Shown: positions 10,576 through 20,805, numbered from the stretch's first letter. The stretch is 64,000 nt of DNA from Taibaiella sp. (GCA_019739295.1 JAHHDV010000003.1:36842-100841), one strand, 5' to 3'. The notes: generated from the letters alone by a model not told the origin. Translations and numbers: made by a program.

Positions 10576-11385
10576 TTGAAAGATAACCTAATACATCCCC
10601 TGACATATGTTCATCCCAATGCTAAAATCGGGAAAAATGTGAGGATTGATCCGTTTGCAGTAGTGCAGGAAGATGTCGAAATTGGTGATAATACCTGGAT
10701 CGCGTCCAATGCCAATATTATGTCCGGGGCCAGAATCGGGAAAAGTTGCAGGATTTTCCCCGGCAGTGTCATCAGTGCGATTCCGCAGGACCTGAAATTT
10801 GCAGGCGAGTCCTCACTCGTTCAGATCGGTGATCACTGTACCATCAGGGAATATGTCACGATCAACAGGGGGACTCTGGATAAAGAAACCACGAAGATCG
10901 GGAGCCATTGCCTGATTATGGCCTATTCGCATATCGCACATGACTGTATTATCGGGAACCATTGCGTATTCAGCAACAATACGACCCTGGCAGGTCATAT
11001 TGAAGTAGGCGATTATGTAGTGCTGGCAGGATTGGTGGCAGTGCAACAGTTTGTCAGGATCGGGTCGCACGCATTTGTCACGGGAGGCTCATTGGTTAGA
11101 AAAGATGTTCCTCCATTTGTCAAAGCAGCACGAGAACCGCTGAGCTATGTAGGTGTCAATTCTATCGGCCTGAAAAGAAGAGGGTTCTCGACCGAAAAGA
11201 TCAATCACATCATGGATGTATACAGGATCCTTTTTGTAAGAGGGTATAACATTTCCAAGGCACTGAGCATTATAGAAGCCGATATTTCCGTAACAGATGA
11301 ACGTGATGAGATACTCAACTTTATCAGGGATAGCCAAAGGGGGATTATGAAAGGATATACGACAAGAAGTGCCAATGAATATTAA
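10576..11385 (+). CDS. lpxA: Acyl-ACP--UDP-N-acetylglucosamine O-acyltransferase
   Basis: LpxA (269 residues) catalyses the first step of lipid A synthesis, moving a 3-hydroxyacyl group to O-3 of UDP-GlcNAc. Hexapeptide repeats fill residues 5-190 and the catalytic His sits in YSHIAHDCIIG. The C-terminal helical domain (from about 195) is typical. The start is TTG at 10576, with no earlier or nearby ATG. Gene order lpxD, lpxC-fabZ, lpxA, ABC ATPase is conserved in the phylum, and the last codons overlap the next gene. Confidence 0.95.
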   Translation: MKDNLIHPLTYVHPNAKIGKNVRIDPFAVVQEDVEIGDNTWIASNANIMSGARIGKSCRIFPGSVISAIPQDLKFAGESSLVQIGDHCTIREYVTINRGTLDKETTKIGSHCLIMAYSHIAHDCIIGNHCVFSNNTTLAGHIEVGDYVVLAGLVAVQQFVRIGSHAFVTGGSLVRKDVPPFVKAAREPLSYVGVNSIGLKRRGFSTEKINHIMDVYRILFVRGYNISKALSIIEADISVTDERDEILNFIRDSQRGIMKGYTTRSANEY

Positions 11386-11996
11386 TATACACCAGTTATA
11401 TAAAAAGTTCAACTTAACCTGGGTCATCAGGGATTTCTCTTGTACTTTCGTCAAGGATAAAATCTATGCCTTAACCGGTCACAACGGCTCGGGCAAGTCC
11501 ACCCTAATCAATATTATAGCAGGCTTACAGCAAGCCTCCAGAGGAAAAATAGAATGGGTATTTGACGATAAAGACATTAAAAAGGAAAATATCTTCAGGC
11601 ATATTTCCCTATGCAGTCCTTCTATGGAACTCATAGAGGAAATGACACTTAGCGAACTGCTTCATTTTCATTTTGCATTCAAAAAAATCCACACTTCAGA
11701 ATCCGGTAATGGATATCATACATTTACTGGAATTACAGCAGCAGAAAGATCAAAAAATTTCGGAATATTCCAGTGGTATGAAACAAAGGGTGAAACTCGC
11801 CCAGGCTTTCTTTTCTGACACACCGCTTCTGCTTCTGGATGAGCCTACCAGTTACCTAGATGAATACTGGATCGGGAAATACCAATCCTGGCTGGAACAA
11901 TATGCCAAAGAGCGGACCTGTATTATCGCCTCTAATGACTACCGGGAATACCAGTCTGCAAATGAGGTCATTTCCCTGGTCAGGAAGAACAGTTGA
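11375..11996 (+). CDS. ABC transporter ATP-binding protein, frameshifted
   Basis: A compact single-domain ABC ATPase of about 206 residues. It has Walker A GHNGSGKST, the signature YSSGMKQRVKLAQ and Walker B LLLLDEPTSYLD. There is no membrane domain, so it must pair with a permease elsewhere; the lpx context suggests an envelope role, which is inference. ATG at 11375 overlaps the lpxA stop; ATG 11369 is also possible. The frame breaks in an A7 run at 11691-11697; dropping one A links FKK to STLQNPVMDII and restores the domain. Confidence 0.85.
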
Positions 11997-12076
11997 AATC
12001 ACGCCCTTACCACCGGGCTTTAAGAGAACATTAGGATGAGAAGAAATAAAGGCTAATGACGGGACCGGGGTCTACA

Positions 12077-13063
12077 CTACTTGATCAAATCCCTGAACTT
12101 TCTCTTCAGAAAATCAGTAGCGAATAACTTCTCCAAAATGCTATAATTACCGGGATCTACCGCCTCAGGATATGCTAGCTGCACCAGTTCATAACGTGCG
12201 GATTGACCATCCAGTAAACTTGCAATAAACCCGATCTGTTCTGTATTCAGGCATTTCTGCTGATAGGTCTTCTTAAAATATTTCAGCTTGGCTTCATCAT
12301 CCCCCGAGCTGTTAAAGCTCTGGGCATAAGATTCAAACTGAGCCGGATTCATCGCGCCATTGCAATTAGCGCTGTAACTGGCGACTTCTTCCTTTTCTTC
12401 TTTCTCTTTCGGAGCCGGTTTCCCCTCTTTTACATTACCGTCATCCTTTCTCCTGAACAGCTTGTCTTCGACAAGAATGGTGCTCTCTTCCCGCTTTTTC
12501 TTTTTCTGGTGGGAAGCCCGGCTATCATTCAGGTCAATATCTTCCATGAAACGATTGGTCTTCTCCTCTTCTACCTGATTATTGCGGTAAGTCGGTTCTT
12601 CACTTTCGGGTTCCTCAATCCTTACATCTTCTTCCTTTTTCTTACCTGATGCAACTGCAAATACAGGTTCTTCTTTAGGTGTAAAGTTCAGAAATGCTTC
12701 ATCTTTCTCATTATTATTAGCGATATAGCCATTACTTTGGATATCGAATAAGGCAAAGTTCCTGTCATCTACTTTCGTCAGGATAAACCCCCTGATGCCA
12801 TCTTCCGGAATCTGGATCTGATAATGCTGGGCAGGGTAAGCATTCTGTTCAAACAATACTTCAAAGTGCGCAACACCGGCTTCTAATCCCGGTACGATAA
12901 CAAAATTCCTGGAAAGCCGTTCCATCATTTTCCCCTCTACCTTGACATATATTCCGGTCTCCTTATCACCCTGAAAGTATAATGCACTTTGTGCAGCCGA
13001 ATACCAACCGGTACTCCATAATATCAATAAGGATAACCATAATTTTCTTGGAATGGAATTCAT
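12077..13063 (-). CDS. Exported DUF4476 protein
   Basis: This 328-residue protein begins with a signal peptide (to about residue 24), then a beta-rich domain (25-110), a long charged low-complexity linker rich in Glu, Lys and Arg (about 120-225) and a C-terminal DUF4476 domain (about 235-328) with its usual FKKTYQQKCLNTEQIGF and PGNYSIL elements. DUF4476 is found in Bacteroidota surface and periplasmic proteins of unknown role. It follows the biotin carrier gene by 7 bases, so the two are translated from one message. Confidence 0.75.
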   Translation of the reverse strand: MNSIPRKLWLSLLILWSTGWYSAAQSALYFQGDKETGIYVKVEGKMMERLSRNFVIVPGLEAGVAHFEVLFEQNAYPAQHYQIQIPEDGIRGFILTKVDDRNFALFDIQSNGYIANNNEKDEAFLNFTPKEEPVFAVASGKKKEEDVRIEEPESEEPTYRNNQVEEEKTNRFMEDIDLNDSRASHQKKKKREESTILVEDKLFRRKDDGNVKEGKPAPKEKEEKEEVASYSANCNGAMNPAQFESYAQSFNSSGDDEAKLKYFKKTYQQKCLNTEQIGFIASLLDGQSARYELVQLAYPEAVDPGNYSILEKLFATDFLKRKFRDLIK

Positions 13064-13070
13064 AATTTCA

Positions 13071-13574
13071 TTATTCTAATTCTATCAATACAGCCCCTTT
13101 TTCTACTGCCATACCCTGCTGGATCCGGATCAGTTTAACGGTCGCATCAGCCGGGGCCTTGAAAACATTCTCCATTTTCATGGCCTCCAATATCAATACA
13201 GGATCTCCTTTTTTAATACTCTGCCCTTCTTCCACCATTATCTTTAATATCAGCCCGGGCATGGGAGCCTTGATCGATTCTGCCTTGCGATGAGCTGCCA
13301 TGTTGATGCCCATTTTACTCAGCAGGAGATCAATAGGTTCTTTAACCGAGATATCATAATGGTGGTTATTGATCGATACTTTTGCTGTTTTCCCCTTTAA
13401 GTCCAGTTCGGTAAGGTATAGTTGATAGCTCTTTTGATCACCGGTGATGATGCTGTATCCCCCATCAGCCTGTTTTTGAATATCAAACGGGAAGCTTTTG
13501 TCCGCGATCAGGGCATGCCCTTCCTGAACATCTGCTTCTATAGTTTTATTATTGTTAAATGTAACTTGATACAT
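13071..13574 (-). CDS. Biotin/lipoyl carrier domain protein (BCCP-like)
   Basis: A 167-residue protein with a C-terminal biotinyl domain: the EAMKMEN motif contains the lysine that biotin ligase modifies, and the flanking PMPGLILKI and VEKGAVLIELE strands complete the flattened barrel. It would serve as the swinging carrier of an acyl-CoA or pyruvate-type carboxylase. ATG at 13574 is chosen because it starts the conserved fold; the upstream open extension runs into the intergenic space. No carboxylase subunit is nearby, which is unusual. Confidence 0.85.
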   Translation of the reverse strand: MYQVTFNNNKTIEADVQEGHALIADKSFPFDIQKQADGGYSIITGDQKSYQLYLTELDLKGKTAKVSINNHHYDISVKEPIDLLLSKMGINMAAHRKAESIKAPMPGLILKIMVEEGQSIKKGDPVLILEAMKMENVFKAPADATVKLIRIQQGMAVEKGAVLIELE

Positions 13575-13627
13575 ATGGATGATTCTAACCTGGTTATTCT
13601 GTTGCAAATGTACTCGAAAATCTTTGC

Positions 13628-14361
13628 TTACCAATCTTTCTCCTGAGAGACGGGTACGCCCTTCTTCTGGTTCTTTCTCTCCTGTACTTTCTTCTCCTGC
13701 TGGGTCATTGCATGCAGCAATGCTTCCGCCTGGGTCCTGGACATTTGATCCTGAGATGGAGCAGGTTGCTGTTGCTCTTTGTTTTGGTCCTGCTGCTGGT
13801 CCTCTTTCTGGTCCTGGTTCTGCCTGTCTTTGTTTTGGTCCTGGTCGTCCTGCTGATTCTGATCCTGATTTTGCCGGTCCTGGTCTGCTTTCAGCATCTT
13901 CTGGGCATAAGCAAGATTGTACTTGGTATCATAACTATCCGGGACAATCCTCAATGATTTTTTGTATTCCTCAATGGCCTCCTTATATTTTTTTTTGCTC
14001 CATCAGTGTATTGCCTGCATTATGAAAGGTCCTGGCCTGCATATCTCTGGATACATTGCTCCCCGCCAGTACATTGCGATAGGAAGCTGAAGCCTGATCC
14101 CAGTTCCGGGTTCTGTAAAATGCATTTCCAAGATTAAATGCAGCTTTGGTATTCTGAGGATTACTCTGCAACGCTTTCTGATAACTTTTCTGTGCTTCTT
14201 CATACTGCTGCTCTACGTATCTCTGATTGCCCTCGTAAACATATTTATTGGAGATGCCGGGGGTCAGTTTTTTGCTCTCCTTCCTGTGCAACGAATGGAG
14301 CAGTCGTCCACAATGTGAGGATGAGTGCCATCAAACCCGGTATGATTTTTTTCTTACTCAT
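13628..14361 (-). CDS. batC: Aerotolerance-type TPR protein BatC, frameshifted twice
   Basis: This exported TPR protein (about 243 residues when repaired) begins MSKKKIIPG and a signal peptide ending VAQ, followed by TPR helices (YEEAQKSYQKAL; NTKAAFNLGNAFY) and an extreme Gln/Asp/Asn/Lys-rich tail typical of BatC. Two one-base insertions break it. One G too many lies in the GGAAGG-type stretch near 14285, and one extra T is present in the T9 run at 13988-13996. Its ATG overlaps the batB stop codon, showing translational coupling. The exact role of Bat proteins is unsettled; they act at the inner membrane and periplasm. Confidence 0.8.
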
Positions 14362-15363
14362 TGCTTTTATTTGTTTGTCGCTTACCAGATAAAACCCCTT
14401 CAATCAACAGGCCAATCAATGCTAAGCCGAGAAACCACTGATAATAACTTTTGTATTGGGTGAATACTACTGTTCCCTGATTACGTTTTTTCCAATTGGT
14501 TGATGTGGTCCGTAATGGCTTGTGCTACCTGACCGGGATTATTCAGAAAAAAATAGTTTCCGTCACCTGCGGCAGCTATATCTTTCAGTTCCTTTTCATT
14601 CAGCCTGGAAAGGATATCTGCTCCCTGTTCATCTTTTTTTCGGCTGCCCTGTAAGCGGCTCTATAATATATGCGCCCTGTGGAGAGCCTACTCCCACTGT
14701 ATAGATGACCACACCTTCCTTTTTGGCTTTTTCTGCCATATTCAATGCTGATGCGTCATGATCTTCTCCATCCGAAATCAGCAGGATCACTTTGTATTTA
14801 TTAGTTTCCTGGTTAAAGCTTTTCCTGGCCAGTTCTATAGCTTCGCCCAGGACTGTACCTTGTGTCGGCACGGCATCCGGTGTGGCGGTCTCCAGCATCA
14901 TCCGGACTGCATTGTAATCAGAGGTGATCGGAGACTGAAGATATGCATTGCCGGCAAAAATAATAAAGCCGACTCTGTCACTATTCAGCTTCTGCATCAA
15001 TTGCTGGATCAGCACTTTGGAACGGTCCAGCCGGTTGGGATTCAAATCTCTGGCCAGCATGCTTTTGCTCACATCCAAAGCTACGATAATGTCCAGACCT
15101 TTACGGTCTGATATTTCTGTCCCGGAACCTTTACGGATGTTCATTAATGCCAAGACCATCAGGGAAAGACTGATGGCGATGAATATCATCCGCCTGGAAT
15201 GATTGCTGAAAGATACACCTATCAGCTGCTTTCTGACATTCCGGGCTGACCCAAGCCTGGATACGTTCCTCTTCAGCCATATCTTATACAGGCTGTAAGC
15301 CAGTATAAGCACGAGGACCGACACTAAAAAAATTATAAATCCGGGGTGTTCGAAAGAGACCAT
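14354..15363 (-). CDS. batB: VWA-domain membrane protein BatB, frameshifted twice
   Basis: BatB (335 residues when repaired) has two N-terminal membrane helices (about 8-27 and 58-75), a von Willebrand A domain with a complete MIDAS site (DVSKSM, a later Thr in PTQGTVLG, and SDGED), and a C-terminal membrane helix (WFLGLALIGLLI). Two runs carry one extra base: T7 at 14634-14640 and T6 at 14486-14491 on the plus strand. Without them the frame continues to a stop overlapping batC. A batA gene would normally precede it, but a divergent ispD lies there instead. Confidence 0.82.
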
Positions 15364-15552
15364 GGAATCTATCAGGATATACTAATATGCAAACAGCAAT
15401 ATTAACTATTTTAGTACATAAATATGAAGATAATATTCTTAAAATGAGTGGCTTTAACAAATACTTTTTGAGTCTGTTACCTAATAAATTACAATTCTGT
15501 TAATGCTTTTTTATTTCTTAAATAAGATTGCCTGAAATATAAGATATGAAAG

Positions 15553-15560
15553 TACATTTG
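15553..15560 (+). promoter_or_regulatory. Promoter -7 element for ispD
   Basis: TACATTTG matches TAnnTTTG in full. The ATG at 15567 begins 7 bases later, so the transcript would start at or next to the start codon. Confidence 0.5.
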
Positions 15561-15566
15561 CGCAGC

Positions 15567-16244
15567 ATGGAATATAGCGTATCATCGATCATCGTAGCCG
15601 GTGGCCAGGGTATCCGGATGCAAACGGAGATGCCCAAGCAATTTATCCACCTCAACAGGAAGCCTGTGATCGTTTATTCTATGGAATGCATCCTGCGGGC
15701 ATTTCCCCTTGGGGAAATCATTGTGGTTGTTCCTGAATCTTATGAAGGGTTGATGAACGGGATATTGAGCCGCTATTTTGCCCACAATCCACAGGTTCAG
15801 CTGGCTTACGGCGGTATGACCAGGTTTCATTCTTCATCCAATGGGCTCAGATTGGCGACCAAGGATATCGTCATGATTCATGATGCTGCCCGGCCCTTTA
15901 TCACGGTTGATTTCTTGCATCAGCTATACCGGGAAGCGATCGAAAATGATAATGCGATTCCTGCACTTACCTCTGTCGAAAGCGTCCGCATCTGTAGCGG
16001 TGCTGATAATAAAATCGTTGACAGAAATCTCATCCGGATGATTCAGACACCCCAGGCATTTGAACGAAAAAAGCTTGAAGCCGCATTCCGTACCGGCTAT
16101 TCAGAGATTTTTACCGATGATGCTTCCGTCTGGGAAGCGTCAGGACATCAGGTCCATCTCGTAAATGGCTTGAGAAATAACTTTAAGATCACCACTCCGG
16201 AGGATATGGAGATAGCGCAATTGCTCGCGACCCATGCACTATGA
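15567..16244 (+). CDS. ispD: 2-C-methyl-D-erythritol 4-phosphate cytidylyltransferase
   Basis: IspD couples CTP to methylerythritol phosphate in the non-mevalonate route to isoprenoids. The glycine-rich nucleotide loop IVAGGQGIRMQ, the PKQF element with its catalytic lysine, the HDAARPF segment and the QTPQAF motif are all present; length (about 225 residues) is normal. An ATG at 15546 is also in frame, but it lies upstream of the -7 promoter box, so I choose 15567. Its product feeds undecaprenyl phosphate, used elsewhere here by UppP. Confidence 0.92.
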   Translation: MEYSVSSIIVAGGQGIRMQTEMPKQFIHLNRKPVIVYSMECILRAFPLGEIIVVVPESYEGLMNGILSRYFAHNPQVQLAYGGMTRFHSSSNGLRLATKDIVMIHDAARPFITVDFLHQLYREAIENDNAIPALTSVESVRICSGADNKIVDRNLIRMIQTPQAFERKKLEAAFRTGYSEIFTDDASVWEASGHQVHLVNGLRNNFKITTPEDMEIAQLLATHAL

Positions 16245-16266
16245 TCCCAGGTAGATAAGAGACAAA

Positions 16267-17217
16267 ATGAAAAAAAATTAATTTTTGCACAAAAATATTC
16301 CTGGTATTCTTAGGTTTAATGACTTCATTAAGCCCAGGTCAGTTATCGGCACAAGAGGAAATGGATACCTCAGGTTATCTGCCCAATGTTCTCATCGATT
16401 CTGTCATCATTATAGGCCGGAAACTCGATGTCCCCAATTTCATAAAATATGTAAAGACAGATACCTCTTTCTACAAAGCGTTTAAGAATATGCGGGTAAA
16501 AGACCTTTAATGCCACCAATGATATCAAGGTCTATGATAAGAAGAGAAATATCATTGCCTCCCTCGAAAGTGAAACCAAGCAGATCTACAGGAATGGCTG
16601 CAGAACAATGAATGTATTGGAAGAAAGCATCACCGGGGATTTCTACAGGGATAATGGAGACTACCGGTATTATACGGCAGAAATGTATGCCCACCTTTTC
16701 TTCACCAAAGGCAAGGTCTGCGACCAGAACACCCGTGTCCGGGAAAAAGATCTGTCTGCCTCCGGGAAAAAGGGAATAGAAAAAAGAGCCGCACAGTTTA
16801 AAGCAGCTGGATCTTTGCTCCCGGCAGCAGAGTAGATGATATCCCGTTTTTTCGGGAAAAAGTCATCCATTTTTTACAGATAATATGGCGGAGAAATATG
16901 AATATACCATCACGGAAGAAACCCGGAATGGTTTTGCCTGCTATAAATTTGAAGCATTGCCTCTGCCGCAATATAAAAAATCGGTGGTGATCAATAAACT
17001 GACCACCTGGTTCAGAAAAGATGATTTCAGTATCGTATCCCGGCATTACAATATGTCCTTTAATGGCATGGGATATGACTTCGATGTGGATATGATGGTA
17101 CACCTGACGGAAATCAACGGAACTTTATTACCCAGCTATATAGCCTATAACGGCAATTGGAGTGTGACCACACAGGGCAGGGAACGCGTTCAATTCATTG
17201 CTCATTTTTATTACTAG
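16267..17217 (+). CDS. Exported protein of unknown function, several frameshifts
   Basis: Read piecewise, this stretch encodes one exported protein of about 316 residues. It starts at ATG 16267 (MKKINFCTKIF, signal peptide ending LSAQ). Four breaks are needed: an extra A in the A8 run at 16270-16277, an extra T near 16508, a missing A near 16801, and a missing T in the T6 run near 16870. The sum is zero, and the repaired chain has no stops. The C-terminal part (16885-17217) is beta-rich, with aromatic strands reminiscent of LolA- or RseB-like lipid-binding folds, but I cannot assign a family. The end overlaps the convergent glycosyltransferase gene by 23 bases. Confidence 0.55.
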
Positions 17218-17953
17218 CAGCGACAACCGTCTTCCCGTTCTGATTAAATGTTCTCATTTTCCATACTCCAAAGACTGCTTCTTTAATAATACCTTTTGAC
17301 ATCTTACTCAGACCTTCTTTACGATCTACAAAAGTGATGGGCACCTCCTTGAGCTGAAAACCCTTTTTCCAGGCCCGGTATTTCATCTCGATCTGGAAAG
17401 CATAACCAATGAATTTCACTTCATCAAGAGCTATATGCTCCAATACCTTTCTGGTATAACAAATAAAACCGGCTGTGCAATCCTTAACCGGCATCCAGGT
17501 AATCATTCTGGTATAAATAGAAGCCGAATAAGAGATAAATATTCTATTGGCAGGCCAATTCTTGACACTTCCTCCCTTCACATACCTGGATCCGATAGCC
17601 ACATCTGCCCCGTCTTCCTTACAGGACTCGTATAACCTGATCAGGTCATTAGGATCATGTGAGAAATCAGCATCCATCTCGAAGATATATTCATATCCTT
17701 TGTCCAGCGCCCATTTGAATCCCGCAATGTACGCCGTTCCCAACCCCTGTTTACCCGGACGGTTCAGAATAAATAAACGTCCCATATAATCCGGTATCAG
17801 TTTTTCAACAATTTCTGCAGTACCATCCGGCGAATTATCATCTACGATCAATATATGAAAATCCCCATCTAAATCCATTACAGCCTGAATCATTCGGGCT
17901 ATATTTTCCATTTCATTATACGTAGGTATGATTACAATTTTGTCCGGGTTCAC
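17195..17953 (-). CDS. Polyprenol monophosphomannose synthase-like GT2 glycosyltransferase
   Basis: This 252-residue family 2 glycosyltransferase matches dolichol/polyprenol-phosphate mannose synthases: IIPTYNEMENI at the start, VDDNSPDGT, then the metal-binding MDADFSHDP, and KGGSVKNWP. It lacks C-terminal membrane helices, so it is the soluble, membrane-associated type. It would move a sugar from a nucleotide donor (GDP-mannose is likely) to polyprenyl phosphate for envelope glycan or glycoprotein synthesis. The gene for the donor-forming enzyme ManC lies in the same window. It follows the exonuclease gene by 9 bases. Confidence 0.88.
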   Translation of the reverse strand: MNPDKIVIIPTYNEMENIARMIQAVMDLDGDFHILIVDDNSPDGTAEIVEKLIPDYMGRLFILNRPGKQGLGTAYIAGFKWALDKGYEYIFEMDADFSHDPNDLIRLYESCKEDGADVAIGSRYVKGGSVKNWPANRIFISYSASIYTRMITWMPVKDCTAGFICYTRKVLEHIALDEVKFIGYAFQIEMKYRAWKKGFQLKEVPITFVDRKEGLSKMSKGIIKEAVFGVWKMRTFNQNGKTVVAASNKNEQ

Positions 17954-17962
17954 CTTTTATGT

Positions 17963-18746
17963 TTATCTTTTAAACTTAGAGAGTTTCATATCATTATAAA
18001 TATCTGACATAATCTTTTTAGTATCACGGGAGAAGTCTGACTGAAGCATCCAATCCAGGTACTGAGGTTCATTCATCAATACAGATTTGACGGATTTCCC
18101 TTTATGCTTACCAAAATTAAAATGGATTTCTCCATCCTCTTTGCGCACCAGCCTCTTTGCGAAATCGACCATTTCATCAGAACCCGTAAACTGGTGCAAG
18201 CCCTCAACGGTATGATCCAGGTCTGCATATTTAACCAGCTGTGCATCCAGTACCTCGATCGTCGCTTCCACATCCGCCTCAGCGCTATGTGCATTATCCA
18301 ACGATTTATTGCAATAAAAATTGTAGGCCGCACTCAATGTCCTGGACTCTTTCTTGAAAAAAAATCTGCTGAACGTCAATGAGTTTTCGCTTTTTAAAGT
18401 CTATATCTATCCCGGCTCTGTAGAACTCTTCTGTCAGCACCGGAAGGTCGAATTTATTGCTATTGTATCCTGCAAGATCACAATTATCTAAAAACTGTTG
18501 CAAAGACTGGGCTATATCTTTAAAAGTCGGGGCATCTGCTACATCTTCATCGTAAATCCCGTGTATAGCCGAAGAAGATTCGGGAATGTGCATCTCGGGA
18601 TTGATTCGTTTCACGAATTTATCCCTGTTGCCATCCGCAAGCACTTTGACCACTGCTATTTCTACAATACGGTCACGCACAGGATCTACACCTGTAGTTT
18701 CCAGATCAAAAAATGCGATAGGTCTTTTTAAGTTCAAATGATTCAT
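17963..18746 (-). CDS. DnaQ-like 3'-5' exonuclease, frameshifted
   Basis: A 260-residue DEDDh exonuclease. Motif I is FFDLETTG, motif II lies in LAGYNSNKFDLPVL, and motif III in AHSAEADVEAT. A C-terminal extension with FNFGKHKGKSV resembles a domain found after the exonuclease in Bacteroidota homologues. It could be a stand-alone proofreading or repair nuclease rather than the replicative epsilon subunit. One extra base in the A8 run at 18357-18364 splits the frame between IFF and KKESRTL. The repaired length is normal. Confidence 0.85.
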
Positions 18747-18943
18747 CTTATAAAAAAGGAGCGTAAAAATAATAAAATAATACGATGTACCATAATATGC
18801 TTTTAAATTGGTAATAATTTAGTTATTATTCTATTTGCCGAAAAAACATATATGATTTACCGAATTTAAAAAATCATTAAACCCTTATTTACTAAATTCG
18901 TCTATGAGTTGTTCGTTCACCAAACCGGGCAATTTTTACCGAA

Positions 18944-19258
18944 ATGAAGATGAAAAGCAAAATCAACCAGGTTGGGGCTGCATACCATGTGCTGAAAAAC
19001 AGGAAGACATTGTGGGGAATGCTAAAAGACGTAAAAGCGGGGAAACATAAACTAAGTGCATTCACTTATGTTTCCGTTTTTCTTTGCTTACTGTATACCT
19101 TTTCCCCTATAGATATCCTTCCTGACTTCATACCGGTCCTGGGATGGGTAGATGATGGGGCAGTATGGATATTACTGTTCCGGCAGTTCAAAAAGGAATT
19201 GAACAACTACAATGAAAGCTTAGCCAGGAATGCAGACTGGAAAATGGTGAAACCCTGA
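18944..19258 (+). CDS. DUF1232 (YkvA-family) membrane protein
   Basis: The 104-residue protein contains the DUF1232 signature YTFSPIDILPDFIPVLGWVDD between two hydrophobic stretches, so it is probably a small inner-membrane protein. The family is widespread and has no established function. The 197 bases before it are AT-rich and shared with the divergent exonuclease gene. A strong terminator follows, so it is a single-gene unit. Confidence 0.85.
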   Translation: MKMKSKINQVGAAYHVLKNRKTLWGMLKDVKAGKHKLSAFTYVSVFLCLLYTFSPIDILPDFIPVLGWVDDGAVWILLFRQFKKELNNYNESLARNADWKMVKP

Positions 19259-19277
19259 CCGGATACAAGCAAAAACA

Positions 19278-19313
19278 ACAAACGGCTGACCTTATTTTTG
19301 GTCAGCCGTTTGT
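19278..19313 (+). terminator. Terminator after the DUF1232 gene
   Basis: A 14-base-pair stem with AAACGGCTGACC and its complement closes an 8-base T-rich loop. It starts 19 bases after the stop codon and is preceded by an A-rich stretch, so it may also serve the convergent ugd transcript. Confidence 0.75.
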
Positions 19314-19392
19314 ATTGGATCCATCAATGCGTGCAAAAAAAATCATTGTAAACAAATACTTGTGGACATATTGGTTTTGATGCGCTTATATA

Positions 19393-20707
19393 TTATCTTC
19401 CGATCCCGAAATAATCAAACCCTTTGGATTTCAGCAAGGAGCGCTTATAGATATTCCTTCCGTCGAAAACTGCTGCTCCTTTCATCCCGTTCCTGATGCG
19501 GTCCCAGTCAGGAAGCCTGAATTCATTCCACTCCGTGACTACGGTGACGGCATCCGCATCCTGTACCGTATGATAGATATCCCGGGCAAAACTGATTTGT
19601 TCTCCCAATATGGACTTTGCCATTTCCATAGCTGCAGGATCAAAAGCGGTAATCTCTGCCCCTGCCTCCAGCAGTTGCTGAATCAGGACCAAAGAGGGCG
19701 CTTCCCGCATATCATCTGTATTAGGCTTGAAGGAGAGTCCCCATAATGCTATTCTTTTCCCTTTGAGGTCAAAATTGAAATAGGCCCTTATCTTTTCAAA
19801 CAGTCTTTGCTTCTGCCTGTTGTTGACATCTTCCACTGCTTCGAGAAGGGCAAAATCATACTCCAGGTCCTGGGCGGTTTTGATCAGGGCCTTTACATCC
19901 TTGGGGAAGCAGGACCCGCCATACCCCACTCCGGAATACAGGAACCTGTCTCCTATCCGGGGATCTGTACTGATACCTTTTCCTTACTTCATTGACATCC
20001 GCTCCCAACAGTTCACAGAGATTGGCAATATCATTCATAAACGAGATCCTCGTCGCCAGCATCGTGTTTGCCGCATACTTGGTCAGCTCCGCCGAACGGA
20101 TATCCATAAAGAGAATCGGGTGACCGTTCAACATAAAAGGCTGGTACAGTAATTCCAACGTTTCCTTGGCTTTGGCACTATCTGTCCCGATCACGATACG
20201 GTCCGGCTTCATGAAATCCTTGACTGCCACACCTTCTTTCAGGAACTCAGGATTGGAAGCGATATCAAATTCAATGGCAGCATTTCTTCTTTGCAGCCCT
20301 TTCCGGATCTCGTCCCGTACCTTATCCGAGGTACCGACAGGAACTGTGCTTTTGGTGACTACTACAGTATAACTTTGGAGGTGTTCACCGATATCGGAGG
20401 CTACATTCAACACATATTTCAGGTCAGCGCTACCGTCTTCATCAGGAGGTGTACCCACTGCAATGAATACAATATTGGCCTGAGTCAATGATTCTGGCAG
20501 GCTGGTAGAAAATGCAAGCCTGCCGGATTTCAGGTTGCGCATCACCACTTCTTCTACTCCCGGCTCGTAAATCGGCATAATGCCTTTTTTAATCTTTTCA
20601 ATCTTAGATTCATCTATATCGATACAGACTACATTGGACCCGATTTCCGCAAGACAGGCAGCCGTGACCAGTCCTACATAACCTGCCCCTATTACTACTA
20701 TTTTCAC
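19393..20707 (-). CDS. ugd: UDP-glucose 6-dehydrogenase, frameshifted
   Basis: Ugd oxidises UDP-glucose to UDP-glucuronate with two NAD+, supplying acid sugars for surface polysaccharide. The N-terminal Rossmann loop is VVIGAGYVGL, the central part has TKSTVPVGT, and the catalytic cysteine is in YGGSCFPKD. The start is GTG at 20707. One extra base in a T4 run at 19978-19981 shifts the frame between NEVRK and GISTDPRIG; the repaired protein has 437 residues, normal for the family. A related UDP-sugar dehydrogenase substrate such as UDP-ManNAc is possible but less likely. Confidence 0.9.
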
Positions 20708-20728
20708 TTATTTACAAGTTTAAGGTTT

Positions 20729-20736
20729 CAAAATTA
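20729..20736 (-). promoter_or_regulatory. Promoter -7 element for ugd
   Basis: The minus strand reads TAATTTTG, a full TAnnTTTG match, 21 bases before the GTG start. Confidence 0.45.
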
Positions 20737-20805
20737 GTAAAAAAGAACTTCTTTTAATTTTAAACCTTTTAAACGGTGAACAATACGGAATATTGTACCT
20801 GGTTC

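Noticed and set aside
13712..13957. Long plus-strand open frame with Leu/Val repeats
   Set aside because: It is the antisense of the Gln/Asp-rich tail of batC; the low-complexity tail explains both the openness and the repeats.
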